64,000 nt of DNA from Tricholoma matsutake. Its lineage: Eukaryota; Basidiomycota; Agaricomycetes; Agaricales; Tricholomataceae. The notes under the pieces are model-generated. The model saw only the letters and a list, made by a program, of their open reading frames with translations. It was not told where the DNA came from and did no database searches. The DNA lies in the NCBI GenBank assembly GCA_026075535.2, contig AP026542.1, positions 6,448,001 through 6,512,000 of the forward strand, given 5' to 3'. Each line of letters begins with the position of its first letter. Positions within the stretch are counted from its first letter, which is position 1. The position numbers were made by a program, and so were the translations under genes. Positions 1 through 10,668 of this stretch are shown here, piece by piece.

Positions 1-516
1 CTGTAATCTTGGCAGGGCCGTAGCATGTCCAAGTCCTTCTTTGCAATGAAGAAGAATGGTGATGCCATGGGCGATTTTGATGGTCAAATGTATCCTTTCT
101 GCAGGCTTTCATCAAGGAACTCATCGAGTTTCTTCTGTTCTGCCCATGATAATGGGTAAACCCTGCAATCCTTTGCCATAAAATCCAGTTTCAGTTCAAT
201 CACATAATCCCAGGGTCTTGATTCTGGGAATCTTTCCAATGCTTCCTTTTCGAATATCCATTGGTACTCCTTATACTGTTCAGGGAGTAGTTCATCTAGG
301 GTCTTTTGTTCAGGGTCTCCTTCCTTCTTATGTGTCAGGTGCTGAGAGACCGATGTTTTTGCCCTAATCCAGATATTCTGTCTGTAAGTGTATCAAGGTG
401 ATCCTTTTGCCTTCACAATCTGAGAGATTGTCTTCAGAGTATCCGTACATTGGCTTGTTATACTCCTCTGTCAGTGGCGTTTTAGTCGGTTCAAATATTC
501 CAATGACAGGTTCTCC
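1..516 (-). pseudogene. Reverse transcriptase N-terminal part, gypsy A1
   Basis: The minus strand encodes the start of a gypsy reverse transcriptase: the finger-domain segment GYI-stop-PSKSPMASPFFF followed by RPCQDY is visible near 1-110, preceded by the typical acidic FLDESLQ helix. The stop inside GYI(R)PSKSP is TGA where family members have CGA arginine. Several further frame problems lie between 200 and 500. The palm domain with the YxDD motif falls outside the window. Family membership is clear from copy A2, which has the same segment at about 21250-21380. Confidence 0.8.
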
Positions 517-1137
517 TCAGATGTAGGCGACTAGTAGTTCATCGTCTTCGATCCTTAGTTCGGGTGTCTCTTCCAGTTGTTCCGTTGCCTGTTCCATTGC
601 CTGTTTGTGGTTTGCCTGTGCTGGGTTTTCCTTCCCAGTGTCTTCTTTGTCTTGTGGCCCAATGGGCTCCACATTCTGAAGAGTTGTGACTGCGATCTCT
701 TCATCTTCTACCTCTTCGATTGTTGCTCTTCTCATTTCTGTGGGTGTCTTGCTCCCTCCCCATTTAGTTCGGAGGGCTTCTCCCATCTCTTTTGCTTTAG
801 TGGCAACTCTTCAGCATAGTGCTAGCCGTTCCTCATTTGCCAGTTTCTTTTTGAGGGTGAGCTTCTCCAGTTCTTTAGCAGCTATCCATTGCCATGTCAG
901 TCGCTCTTCTTCTTTCGCCTTCGTTTTGAGGCCCATCTTTTCTTTTGCTTGGGCGACCATCCTTTGGGCCCATGCCCATTTCTCTTCTCTCATCATTTAT
1001 TTGAAGGGTTTCCCTTCTTTCTTGACTGTCTTTCGACGCCATGCCAGAGGTTCATCGTCAGGTTTCTTCATTTGCATCCTCCTGATAAGGGTTCTCCCTT
1101 CGCCAAACAAGAATTTGGGGTGGGTTCTGTCAGTTGT
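517..1137 (-). pseudogene. Protease-RT linker with charged helical segments, gypsy A1
   Basis: Between protease and reverse transcriptase lies about 600 bases that translate on the minus strand to Glu/Lys/Gln-rich helical protein (for example AKEKMGLKTKAKEEERL near 900), interrupted by stops and frame changes. The acidic part 517-786 runs directly into the segment that opens the RT region (GEPVIGIFEP) through a TGA that is CGA in copy A2. Copy A2 lacks this linker, so it is either dispensable or was deleted there. I recognise no catalytic motif; it may be an unstructured or coiled-coil spacer. Confidence 0.55.
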
Positions 1138-1554
1138 TCAGAATTGGAAGGTTCCAATTCTCCAGTCGATCACTGGGTTGATTCTTCTGAGCCATGGCAG
1201 ACCCAGGATGATCGATTCTTTTCCCAATCCTGCAATGAGGAAGGTCATTGAGAAAGATCTTCCATTGATTGTTAAGAATCCTTTGGCATAGTGGGAGATC
1301 TCCCCTTTCTTGTTTGGGGTTCCGTCCATGTTCTTGACCCTGATTGTCCTTTCCAGGGGGTGTAGTTCGAATCTGCCGCTTTTTGTGAATTCGTGGCTCA
1401 TGAATATTCCTCCTGCTCCTGAGTCGAGCAGGGCTTCGGTTTCGACAGCTTTTTCTCTGCCTGCTCCTAGCACTTTGACATCTAAATGCATAGATTGATT
1501 CTTCAAAGTGGCTAGTAGTACAGAGCAGACAGAGAGTTCGGTGGTACCTGGCAT
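1138..1554 (-). pseudogene. Retropepsin-like aspartic protease, gypsy A1
   Basis: A 138-residue open segment contains the retropepsin signature ALLDSGAGGIFM near residues 41-52, with the catalytic Asp in DSGA, and the hydrophobic flap/second motif ILGLPWL near residue 115. In gypsy elements this enzyme cuts the Gag-Pol precursor. It sits between gag (upstream, higher coordinates) and the linker. The active-site triplet is intact, unlike in the family D element. The chosen Met is only the first in the open segment; the mature protease would be made by processing of a Gag-Pol fusion. Confidence 0.8.
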
Positions 1555-1571
1555 CGAGGTAGGCCACCTCT

Positions 1572-2660
1572 TTAAAAACCCTCGTCCCCTATTAAGGTGA
1601 GAGCTTTCTCCTTCCCTTCTTCATCGAGTTCTTTCATGATCGCTCGGATCTTTGAGTAGGCTTCTTCACCTTTCTTCTTTGGGAATGGCCGATTTTTGGT
1701 CCTCATCTCCCCTTTCTTATGTTTGGTCGCTCTGCATCCTGGTTGGTGGCACACAAAGCATAATCCCTTCTTCATATGCTCAATCCTCTCCTGGTAGGAG
1801 AGTTGGTTAATCTCGAGCGGGCCTTCCTTTGTCTTGGAGCTTGGTAGCCTCTTTGCTAAGGCCTCTTGTGCTCTTCCTGTTATGGCCTTTGCTCTCCTCC
1901 ATTGTCTGTCATATTTGGAGGTGGCGGTGATCATCCCTTCTAGGGTCATTGGGATTGTTTCCATGTTGAAAACTCTTTCAAGGAGTCTGGGGTTCAACCC
2001 GTCCATAAAGAGTTCAATAAGGGCAGTGTTGTCATTGATTCCCACTTTTTCTTGCAGGATTCAGAACTGTGCAATGTAGTCCTCCAGGTCCTGTCCCTGC
2101 TTCAATGTTTTCATCTCAGTTCTGGCTCTGCCAGCTTTGTCGATTGGTGTGAATGATGTCTTGAGCGTCGCTTCAAAGGTTGACCATGTTCCTAGGTCTT
2201 CCTTTTCTGCCCATGTCTGTGCCCAGGGTGTGGTGGTTCCTCCATTCATAAATGACAATGCAAATATGATTTTCTTCTCATTGGTGTCATAGATCCCATG
2301 GTTTACTCTCAGATAGAGTTTTACTTCTTGTAGGAACTTTGCGGTTCTGGTTCGGTCCCCTGTGAAGTCAGAGGGGGTTCGTATTCTGATCTCTTTGGTC
2401 GATGCAGTGGGTTCAGTAGACATGTTGGCATTGTTGTTGGATAGGGAGAATGGATCTCATTCTGGGGTTTCTTCTTTATCGAAAGATCTGAAATCCTCTT
2501 TGTTGAGGTATCGGGGTTCTTCGTCACTGGTTCTCCTTGAGAACCACTTCTGTGCTGGTTCTGAGTATCATACTAGTTGACCCTGGTATCTATACCACAG
2601 GGTTCTTCCTGATGATGATGCTCCGGTTGGAGGTCTGTCTGGGCTTTGTCTGAAAGACAT
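1572..2660 (-). pseudogene. Gag polyprotein, gypsy A1
   Basis: Minus-strand gag with a likely start at 2658-2660 (MSFRQSPDRPP), interrupted by in-frame TGA codons near 2575, 2460 and 2047. The last lies in YIAQF-stop-ILQEK, where arginine (CGA) is expected. The central part (about 2061-2340) matches a retrotransposon Gag capsid: KFLQEVKLYLRVNHGIY, WAQTWAEKE, LKQGQDLEDYIAQF. The C-terminal part carries a zinc-knuckle-like CFVCHQPGCRATKH; copy A2 has GHRATKH, so one His of a CCHH knuckle is altered here. Gag packages RNA in cytoplasmic particles. A stretch of Lys-rich residues follows the knuckle. Confidence 0.85.
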
Positions 2661-2707
2661 TGTGTCTGCACCTAGGTAGGTGGACTGCGTAGATCAGCTT
2701 GACCTTT

Positions 2708-3303
2708 TGTTAAGACTATTGGTCTTAACTCAAACTTGTCTTCATTTGTTGCAGTCGGAGGCTTTCCAACTATCTTGGGCTTTCGGCCTTCACTTGGGTA
2801 CTTCCTCAAGCTGTCACAGCTGTTTGTACTCAGAGGCTTTCTGAGTATATCATTTGTTTGTGTAACACAGTTGGAGGCTTTCCAACTGTCGAGTTTGAGT
2901 TATCACAGCTAGGGGCTTCCTAAGCTGTCGAGTGTTCTGGTTGAGTCTAAGACTGTTGGTTGAATTAGGTCAAGCTAAGGAATACAGGCAGTATTACTGT
3001 AGCTTATATACGGTTCAGAGATGTCAATTGTCCAATTGGAATACGAGATCCTTGTCAAGTAATAATAGAAAGAACAATAGAACAATAAGCCTCATGCCTT
3101 GCATGAGGTGTCCGACGTCATGGATCCGATGTCCAGGGTCCAATGTCAAGGGGTGCTGCAGCGCAGCATGTCAAATGGTGGGAGTCAGGCATCAAAGCGT
3201 CTCCCATCAGAATGAGTCAAGTTGAATGTGAAGGAAAAATGAAGTACCCAGTCTTGCCAGCATACATCTGGTTGTCCTGGGTTATGATAACAAAATCATA
3301 ACA
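2708..3303 (-). repeat. 5' LTR of gypsy A1
   Basis: A 596-bp block begins TGTTAAGACTAT and ends ATCATAACA, closely similar to the paired LTRs at 17525-18166 and 33347-33987. In element sense (minus) it begins TGTTATGAT and ends GTCTTAACA. It is the most divergent of the three. Adjacent internal DNA (2690-2707) is AAAGGTCAAGC in sense, the same as next to the other family A 5' LTR, but it lacks the usual TGG of a tRNA primer-binding site. Confidence 0.88.
3003..3010 (-). promoter_or_regulatory. TATA-like box in family A LTR
   Basis: In element sense the LTR contains TATATAAG at this position; the same box is present in the other two family A LTRs at 17780-17787 and 33601-33608 in the same relative position. 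It is a plausible core promoter for the retrotransposon RNA. Transcription start is not determinable from sequence alone. Confidence 0.4.
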
Positions 3304-3807
3304 GCCAGGCCCTGCACATCACTAAATCCTTGTTATGAGTTCAATATTAATGCTGTGTTGTCGATCCATCAGTGGGGAGTTGAGTTTGCCATCAAAGCTC
3401 AATGGTTTGCTCTTCATCTTTGTCTAGGTGCTTCAAAGGTATATGACAATGTAATTTTACTTCCTTTACATGCTATACCACTCAATTTACACTTATATAA
3501 TTTGACATCAATTTTTTTTAACAACCTACACGATACCCCTCCCCCCCACATGATGTCCAGCATTTGTGTGCTGACACCCCCTTGGGTAGAGGACCTCAAA
3601 AGCTGGAGGGTCTTCTGCAAACATTGGTTGATCCCATCAGTTATTGGTAAGTAATTTTAATTTAGCCACTTGCCATGAGCCAATGGCCAATAGAACTTCT
3701 ATATCTCAATGTTAGGAGTCCTTAACAAAGTTAAGACTCGTTCTTCAAACCCAGAATTGATGAAAAATTCAGTGTGACCATTTTTCCATGTCTGTTTTCC
3801 CCATGGT
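3304..3807. other. Unassigned DNA between LTR A1 and foldback repeat
   Basis: No recognisable domain. One plus-strand open segment (3355-3654) is without known motifs, and a poly-T/poly-C tract lies near 3530-3550. It could be the old host sequence or a relic of an unrecognised element. Confidence 0.3.
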
Positions 3808-4123
3808 CAGTAATTTTCAGCAACTGTTACAAAAATTACTGACTTTACTACCACATGGGAGTCAAAAAATTATAGTGATGTCATACATTATTCTAACCAG
3901 TTTTTTTGAGCTGAGTTCAAAGATGATATTGGGAGAGTCATGTGACTTACCATAAATGGAATATAATGATGTTTTTTGAGCTGAGTTCAAAATGACATCA
4001 GGAGAGTCATGTGACCATGATATAAATGGAATATAGTGATGTTATATACCATTCTGATCAGTTTCTTGAGCTGAGTTCAAAAATGACATTGGGAGAGTCA
4101 TGTGACTTACCATAAATGGAATA

Positions 4124-4290
4124 TAGCATATCTGTTAAATCTAAATCTAATAGTGATTCTATATTTAGATTTAACAGATATGCCCAAATAGGCCAAATAT
4201 ATAAATATAAATACTGTCCTAATTATTAGCCAATAATACTTTCCCATAAATATAGAATCACTATTAGATTTAGATTTAACAGATATGCTA
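4124..4290. mobile_element. Tc1/mariner-type MITE, 167 bp
   Basis: Ends TAGCATATCTG and CAGATATGCTA are perfect inverted repeats that continue inward for about 40 bases (AAATCTAAATCTAATAGTG and its complement), separated by an AT-rich centre. A TA dinucleotide flanks both sides (4122-4123 and 4291-4292), as expected for Tc1/mariner-type insertion. It is noncoding. Confidence 0.75.
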
Positions 4291-4390
4291 TATAATAAAA
4301 TAAAATAACATAAGGACTCGTACTTGCCAGAATTGGCCCTCACCCCCAAGTATATAACATGACTATATTCCATGGATGGTAAATCACATC

Positions 4391-4617
4391 TAGGGATCTG
4401 CACAGGTTTCATGTACCCATACAGCTTATGGGTATGGGTACATGTGGGTACGGGTACAGGTCACAATAGTCCTACCTGTGAGCTACAAAATGCACTCAAT
4501 TCTTGACCGTTTTGCTTGATTTTTAGTGCATTTTGTAGCAAAAACCCTCAGGTTCATGGGTAAAACCCGCCACAAGTACAGCGCAAAATACCCATGGGTT
4601 ACCCATGCAGATCCCTA
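4391..4617. mobile_element. hAT-like MITE, 227 bp, TSD ATCACATC
   Basis: The terminal inverted repeats begin TAGGGATCTGCA. The 8-bp duplication ATCACATC is perfect at 4383-4390 and 4618-4625, diagnostic of hAT-type insertion. The inside has repeated ACCCATG/CATGGGT palindromes and no ORF. It belongs with other TAG- or TAA-ended MITEs in the window (23280-23868, 43602-44445, 56318-57369). Confidence 0.85.
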
Positions 4618-4774
4618 ATCACATCACTATGTAGATGTTATTTTCAAACTCAGCTCAAAATCCTGGTTAGAATGGTATATAACATCACTATATTCCATTT
4701 ATGGTAAGTCACATGACTCTCCCAATATCATATTTGAACTCAGCTCAGAAAAACTGGTTAGAATGATGTTCGGT

Positions 4775-5272
4775 GTAAACACAGGTTTCAAGGGTAAGGA
4801 GGGTTTTTAAAGGCCTCTGAGCTTTTGAGAGGCGCACCTGCTTACTGAGCTCTGCTCATCATATCTCACTCCGATCATTGTGCCGTTTATGGCTCAGTGC
4901 TGGAGTTCTAGCTGAGGCCTTGGCATAAACAGTTGGCATGATAGGAGACTTCCCCTGTACTGCTCTGCTCCTGACTTCCACGTCCTCTCTGCAGTACAGT
5001 TGTTATTATTGACTTGTGAGCTCTGCTCTGTCTTTAATCCACAACATCTATCTTTCATCTTAAGATCCTTTCTGATCATGTCATCCTTAATATTCTTATC
5101 TTTATCTTCTTTAAGGATTCAACTGCAATTTTCTAGCTTCACTATCATTTGCTGTTGAATCTTTATAGTGAGCTCTCTTTTTCTAGTTGCCTTTTGTTTT
5201 CCTCATCATGAGATCATTTGGTAGAGCCTTCACTTAGTTTGGGTCCTTTCATATTTTTTCATCACTCTCTCC
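4775..5272 (+). repeat. Split direct repeat A1 (Ngaro 5' end)
   Basis: About 498 bp starting GTAAACACAGG, nearly identical to A2 at 10025-10521 (shared landmarks AAGGGTAAGGAGGGTTT, GAGGCCTTGGCATAAACAG, GTTGTTATTATTGACTTG). It forms the 5' untranslated part upstream of ORF1, so it probably also carries the promoter. Confidence 0.85.
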
Positions 5273-5298
5273 TCGCTTCACTCAACATCTTACTCTCA

Positions 5299-7040
5299 AT
5301 GTCTGATGTTGGAGATCCCTATGAACCTCCTATTCCCATGGCTCCTGCCAATTTGCCTGCGCCCATCATCAACAATCAACCCGCAGTGCCAGCAAATTCT
5401 TCAGCACCCCCTGATGATCCCCTTTGAGAGGTCGAGCTTATTCAGATTCGAACTGAGACCTGCCAATGCCTTGTTGAAGATGCAGTCTCAGGTCACACCT
5501 TGGTCAATGCCTTTCTGGACCTGCTCAATAATACAGGAGTCTTGCCTGAAGAAGCTCAAGACTATGTTGATCAAGTGTTCCAGTGTTGGAGCCAGCAAGG
5601 GGCCCCAGGCCATCCTCCTCAAGCCCAGAACAACTGCCCAATGGATGGCACAGGAGAACCTCCTAATTCCATCATTGCAGCCAACACCCTTGCATGGGCA
5701 GTCCTTCAAGCAAAGGTCAACCAACTTCAAGGAATTGGAAATTTGACTCTCCCTTCTTCCTCTCTCCTTACTGACAAAGTTGCCAACCTTTTGGGAATCC
5801 CAAACACTAAAGGATCTATTCCTGCCTTGGTGCTTGCCAAAGCTCCTCATCTTGCCAACCTGGCTCTCTTGGCTCAAGCTGATCCTCACCTGGAAAAGAC
5901 TCAAGGACTTCTTGCAGTCTTTAGTCCTCAAGCAACTCAGGAGGCCCTTGTTAGCAAGGCTCAATTTGCTTCAGTTGCTGTAAGGGGACTAAGGGGGTGC
6001 CCTGTGTGTTTTTCCTATTTTTTATGTTCGTCCCATATTTTTCCCCACCTCATTTCCTTCTATTCTTCATTTTCTATGATTTTTCCGGATTTTATTACTA
6101 ATTTTCCCTTGCTATCATGTTTGTATATGTTGACACTTTTATATTTAGAGGCGGAGTACCCCTTCCGACACATACCCCTTGGTATGATGTCATTCGGCGG
6201 CCTTGATCCGCCTATCTCCGCCTTTTTCTATTTTTAGGTTATATTTGATTTTTGTCGTCTTCACATATACTGGGCATCAGCAAGGGGATCCTTAGAGTTT
6301 TCTCTTCGGATTTCCCTTTGCTAGGTGCGCCCCCAATGCCTGTATTATGTAGTATAATTTTAACTTCGGATTTCCCTTTGCTAGAGGCTTAGGTTGCCCT
6401 TATAGTTGCTGCTCCATTACCCTGAATGATGTGGCACAAAATTATCCTCGATCACTTTGTCAACTTCAAAAAACTTTTTGCATCTATGAAAAAGGGGTAT
6501 GATCACCATGACGACCCCAAAGATTTCAGAGCTGGCTATGCACTTGTCAAGAAAGATCAAGCTTTTACTAAGCTTAAGTTACGCAGTGAAGCCGACTGGC
6601 TGCAAGTTTTTGATGCCTGGGCCGCTGGGACCTCTTACTTCTTTCATCATAGAGAAAACAAACTTCAAGTGTATTGATCTTTTGTCTCAGACTTTTTCCG
6701 AGCTGTGCCTAGCAATGTCCAAGTGGCAATTGAATTTGATGTTGAGGTGCATGACAAGTATGCTCGCAAACCTTTCTGTCTGGATGACAAGGCTGAGCTC
6801 AATGTCCCACTCCTTGCACAAATGTTCTGAGGGCCTTCGACAGCTTCATCTTCTCATTTCTCAAACAAATGCGCTGTTCCCTTCACCTCGTCTATTCAAC
6901 CAAAGGGGGCCGATGTCCCATGTCGCAATTGGAGCTTTGGCTCCTGCAAAACAGATCCTTGCCCTAAGAAGTGTAAGCATGGGGTCTACTGTGTTTGCAG
7001 TGAAGGGCATTGAGCCAAAGACAAAGAGCAGTGTCTCGCC
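5299..7040 (+). pseudogene. Ngaro ORF1, gag-like protein with Cys-rich C-terminus
   Basis: The reading frame starts MSDVGDPYEPPIP at 5299 and is Pro/Ala/Gln-rich. It continues through TGA codons at 5425 and 6424 (both where CGA would fit) and is split by the MITE at 5981-6403, whose removal with one TSD copy restores the frame into MMWHKIILDHF. Further TGA codons lie near 6675, 6827 and 7012. The C-terminal region has a Cys/His cluster, CRNWSFGSCKTDPCPKKCKH then CVC and GH (about 6930-7015), as seen in gag-like proteins of mushroom DIRS elements. It presumably binds the element RNA. Assignment as gag is by position and Cys cluster. Confidence 0.7.
5981..6403. mobile_element. MITE inside Ngaro ORF1, TSD AGTTGCTG
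   Basis: A 423-bp insert is flanked by perfect 8-bp copies of AGTTGCTG (5973-5980 and 6404-6411). Ends are TAAGGGGACTAAGG and, inverted, ATAAGGGCAACCTAAG. Internal direct repeats CTTCGGATTTCCCTTTGCTAG occur twice (about 6304 and 6364). It is noncoding and interrupts the gag-like frame precisely. Confidence 0.75.
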
Positions 7041-8925
7041 TCCTTGCAATCTTGTGCATGAACAGGAGAAGGCACTCAATCAAGACAAGGTCATGTTGTT
7101 TATTGAGAATGGACCAAGGACTTTTACTACTTCCAATCCCTCGTTAAAACATAATTCTCATCATTTTCTTGACCCTCCTCGCTTTCAGCGAGGATTTGTC
7201 TGGTCTGATAGTTCAAATAATACAACTTCTCCTGCTGCCCATTATACTGAGATTGCTCCTCCTCTCCCTTGCCCTCCACAGCATCTCCTAGATGATCCAC
7301 AGCTTCAAGCTTCCGTTAAGTCCCTAGGAGATGCCATCAAAGTGGACACTCCTTTTGATGTCGACAAACTAGAATTACTCCTCTCTGACCACCCTAACCA
7401 ACCATTCGTGCACTCTGTCATGAAGGGATTCTGTGAAGGATTTTGGCCATTAGATGAGGGAGAATAGAAGATCAAGGTGGAAGAAGTGACAAAAAACTAT
7501 TCTGCTGATGACCTGGATCAAGAGCAAATCTGTGCCTTCAAAGACAGAGAAGTCAAGGCAGGAAGGTGGTCTGACCCTCTGCTGGAGACATCTCTCCTTC
7601 CTGGAATGAAAGTGTCACCCATGTTTGTTGTCTGGCAGCATGAGAAACCCCAGGTCATTACCAATCACTCTGCCTCAGGGATCAATGATGGCATTCCTCA
7701 AGCTGAAGCTAAAGTCAAATATGATGACATGCGATCTTTTGGGCAGACACTCCATGATGCCCGCAAAGCAAACCCTAAAAGGTGCATCATCACCTTTAAG
7801 TTGGATGTCTCCACTGCTTTCCTAAATCTGCCAGCTCACCCTATTTTCCAATTGCATCAAGTCGTCAACATTGATGGAAAATTGTACATTGTGCACCTAG
7901 TTTTTGGCAATAGAGCATCTCCTTGAATCTGGTGTGCAGTCTCTGGTTTACTATGCTGGCTTGCCATACAAAAATTCAACATCCACGGACTCCATGTCTA
8001 TATGGATGACTTCTTTGGATGGGACTTTGCTGACAACCTAGTAGAATTTCGAGGAAGACAGAGACCTTGCTGTCAGGTTCAGCTTCTTATTTTGTGGAAA
8101 CACATCTCTTGCCCTTTCAAAGACAAGAAGCAGGATCACGGTGAGCTTCTTAAAATCATCAGATTCTGGGTAGATGCAAATCAAGGCAGCATCTCCTTGC
8201 CTCCATCATCAGTATTTGATTTGATCTCTAAAATTGACAACTTCCTTTCATCACCTGGCCGAAACCCCACTCTCTGTGAATGGCAACATCTAGCAGGACA
8301 CCTCAACTGGCTACTCAATATTCTTCCCTGGGGCCAGCCTGCGCTGACAGAGCTGTATTGTAAAATGAGCAGCAAAACCCACCTTTTCTCTGGCATCCCC
8401 ATCAATGTGGTCATCACTTCTGATCTCTCCTGGTTGAAAGCTACAATTCCCTGTTCTATTGGTATCTGGTTTGCCAACTCTGGATTATGGTCAGACAGTG
8501 AAGCTGACATCATTGTGTGGACCGACACATCCCTGACAACAGCATTATCATTTGTCTATGCAAATCAAGGCTTTGTTTATCAGATTTGCACAGGAGCTGA
8601 GAAGGTTGACATCTTCTTTTTGGAGTTGATGGCAATTTTATCTGGAATTCATCACATCACCTTTGCACATCCTCCTTGCCAAGTACTCCTCTGGTCTGAC
8701 AGCCTAGACTCTGTTCATGTCCTCAACACCCTTTGAACATTGGAATCCATGCATAATGCTCCCCTCCTTGGCTTAGCAGAGGTAATTTTAAATTTGGGCA
8801 TGGACCTACATGCACATCACATTGAAGGCAAGAAAAACATCTGAGCAGACATGTTATCTCATCTCCTTCTTGATGAATGTCATCGAAAATTCCCTGCTGA
8901 CTGTGTCCACTTCTTCAGCCATTGC
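7041..8925 (+). pseudogene. Ngaro reverse transcriptase / RNase H
   Basis: Frame-1 segments 7050-7467, 7477-7926 and 8002-8736 continue one another through TGA or other lesions. They form a DIRS-type polymerase: SPMFVVWQHEKPQVITNHSA (fingers), FKLDVSTAFLNLPAH (palm A), VYMDDFFGW with the catalytic YMDD intact near 8000, then connection and RNase H (WTDTSLTTA, LELMAILSGIHH, LLWSDSLDSVHVLN, ADMLSHLLLDE up to about 8880). RNase H stops at 8734 and 8840 are TGA at CGA-like positions (NI-stop-ADML). It copies element RNA to DNA in the cytoplasm or nucleus. Confidence 0.85.
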
Positions 8926-9854
8926 CAGCGCAATGGAGGAAGTGCTTTTGACCACCCTGGGAGGCCAAGTGAGCACGTCTCAAATGATTCGACCTCCCAT
9001 GGACCTGGCAGATTTGGACAACCAAGTACGGCATCTTCAAGTGAGTGCTATTGAGCACTCCACTACAAAAGGGTATGCAACAGGGGCTCGAGAGTATATA
9101 AACTTTTGCACCTCTCACCAGTCTTCCTTGGACCCTACCCCCAAGACTCTAGCTCGCTATATCGCTTAAACTTCACAATTTATCACATCTACACCTAAAT
9201 ACCTCACAGGAGCTCGTCACTTCCTTCATGACATCTATCCTCAATTTGATGAGAATTGTCTCCATCCCCTTGTCACCACAACAATCCACAGAATGCTCAA
9301 ACTTGTATGATGACCTGCTTTTTGCAACAATTCTGTCATGTGGATTCTACACATGTCATTGCATGGGGGAACTGGTCCAGAAAAATGACAAGTCTTTATT
9401 TGATTGGTCAAAGATCATTAAGCGTGCTTCACTCTCCTTTGAGGATGGTCATGCTCAGTATCACCTGCCTTACCACAAAGCTGACCCTTTGTACCATGGG
9501 ACTGATAACTTGTTCACACAACAGACAGTCGCTGACCCAGTGATGCTTCTTCAAAACTACACATCTTTATGCGATAAACTGCATGGGTCCAGAGCAGCTC
9601 TTTGGCTTTGTCACAATGGCTCTCACCCTACTCACTCATGGTTCGACAACAAATTCTTTACAATCTTGAGCTGTGACTTTGGAGGACACTCTCCTTGTGC
9701 AGGGGGCATGACTTTCCTCGCTGCTTTGGGCTTATCTGAATCCATGATCCAGGCAATCGGCTGTTGGTCTTCCACAGCTTGGAAAATCTACATCCGAGAG
9801 AACCCTACAATCCATGCTGAACAAGAACTGGCAGCAGCCCGCTTGTGTCATTGA
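8870..9854 (+). pseudogene. Tyrosine recombinase (YR) of the Ngaro element
   Basis: The N-terminal SAM-like part lies at 8930-9166 (AIEHSTTKGYATGAREYINF), broken by TAA at 9167 and a frameshift near 9300. The catalytic part is 9300-9854: GFYTCHCMGEL where box I arginine is expected, GGHSPCAGGMTFLAALG for the H-x-x-R box, and GCWSSTAWKIYIRENP with the nucleophilic Tyr. The invariant Arg of HSxRAGG and the Arg of GRWSS are both Cys here (CGT/CGC to TGT/TGC fits), so the enzyme is dead though the Tyr remains. It would integrate the circular cDNA. It overlaps the end of RNase H, as in related elements. Confidence 0.85.
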
Positions 9855-9927
9855 CACCTCTAACATTCCCTCTCTCTTACACCACCACCATCCCCACCTC
9901 TCTCCTTCATCAGCACCCAGCTTTTTA

Positions 9928-10019
9928 TAGCCTCTCATTCCCTCATTTATCCATTTTTGGGGTCTGACAAGGACCTCTGAGTGCGCTATCCCAGTCCATC
10001 TTGAGCTTCGCAGCAGAGG
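9928..10019 (+). repeat. Split direct repeat B1
   Basis: A 92-bp block beginning TAGCCTCTCATTCCC and ending GCAGCAGAGGT. It repeats at 10577-10668 with a few transitions (CGCTATCC/TGCTATCC, CTTCGC/CTTCAC) and sits directly before A2, giving the B1-A2 circle-junction arrangement. Confidence 0.85.
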
Positions 10020-10024
10020 TCAGC

Positions 10025-10521
10025 GTAAACATGGGTTCCAAGGGTAAGGAGGGTTTCGAAGGCCTCTGAGCTTTCGAGAGGTGCACCTGCTTACTGAGCT
10101 CCACTCATCATATCTCACTCTGATCATTGTGCCATTTACGGCTTGGTGCTAGAGTTCTAGCCGAGGCCTTGGCATAAACAGTTGGCATGATAGGAGACTT
10201 CCCCTGTACTGCTCTGCTCCTGACTTCCACGTCCTCTCTGCAGTACAGTTGTTATTATTGACTTGTGAGCTCTGCTCTGTCTTTAATCCACAACATCTAC
10301 CTTTCGTCGTAAGATCCTTTCTGATCATGTCATCCTTAATATTCTTATCTTTATCTTCTTTAAGGATTCAACTGCAATTTTCTAGCTTCACTATCATTTG
10401 CTGTTGAATCTTTATAGTGAGCTCTCTTTTTCTAGTTGCCTTTTGTTTTCCTCATCGTGAGATCATTTGGTAGAGCTTTCACTTAGTTCAGGTCCTTTCA
10501 TATTTTTTTATCACCCTCCCT
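10025..10521 (+). repeat. Split direct repeat A2
   Basis: Near-identical copy of A1 (4775-5272), starting GTAAACATGGG. It retains more CpG sites than A1 in places (GGGTTTCGAAGG versus GGGTTTTTAAAGG), so the two copies have decayed independently. Confidence 0.85.
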
Positions 10522-10576
10522 CCTCTCCCTTATATCTGGTATCTGTACTCTCACTTTTTTGTAGCATCTCTTGTAT

Positions 10577-10668
10577 TAGCCTCTCGTTCCCTCATTTATC
10601 CATTTTTGGGGTCCAACAAGGACCTCTGAGTGTGCTATCCCAGTCCATCTTGAGCTTCACAGCAGAGG
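10577..10668 (+). repeat. Split direct repeat B2 (Ngaro 3' end)
   Basis: Second copy of B1; it ends GCAGCAGAGGA, after which foldback-repeat sequence (TGACATCACTATGG) resumes, so this marks the 3' end of the Ngaro element. Confidence 0.82.

Larger units (their letters stand above)
1..3303 (-). mobile_element. Gypsy family A, copy A1 (5' part, truncated by window edge)
   Basis: Minus-strand Ty3/gypsy element reading from its 5' LTR (2708-3303) through gag, protease and a linker into the first part of reverse transcriptase, where the window ends. The same gene order and near-identical protein segments recur in copy A2 (18167-33346), which supports the assignment and shows that A2 lacks about 640 bases of linker present here. 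Several in-frame TGA codons make this copy inactive. The TSD cannot be tested because the 3' LTR lies outside the window. Confidence 0.9.
3808..4769. repeat. Left arm of long foldback repeat with about 90-bp internal tandem units
   Basis: From the segment TAATTTTCAGCAAC (about 3811) onward this arm is the inverted complement of 10669-11146. Both arms contain GACTTTACTA..CATGG GAGTCAAAAA near the outer end and then repeated units with the motifs GAGCTGAGTTCAAA, GGGAGAGTCATGTGAC and ATAAATGGAATATA. Units are visible near 3905, 3970 and 4065; one further unit (4625-4769) is already in the right-arm orientation. Two MITEs (4124-4290, 4391-4617) and the Ngaro element inserted into it. No coding capacity is seen. 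Confidence 0.75.
4775..10668 (+). mobile_element. Ngaro-type DIRS retrotransposon with tyrosine recombinase
   Basis: The 5.9-kb unit has the layout A1 (4775-5272), three ORF regions (gag-like, RT/RNase H, tyrosine recombinase), B1 (9928-10019), A2 (10025-10521), B2 (10577-10668). That is the split-direct-repeat organisation of Ngaro elements, which integrate through a circular DNA intermediate by a tyrosine recombinase instead of a DDE integrase. No TSD is seen, as expected. All ORFs are broken mainly by TGA at expected CGA codons, and a 423-bp MITE sits in ORF1. It is inserted into the long foldback repeat. Confidence 0.88.

Noticed and set aside
577..1291. Plus-strand Ser/Phe-rich ORFs opposite gypsy A1
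   Set aside because: They are antisense shadows of the charged linker and protease frames on the minus strand, with no independent motif.
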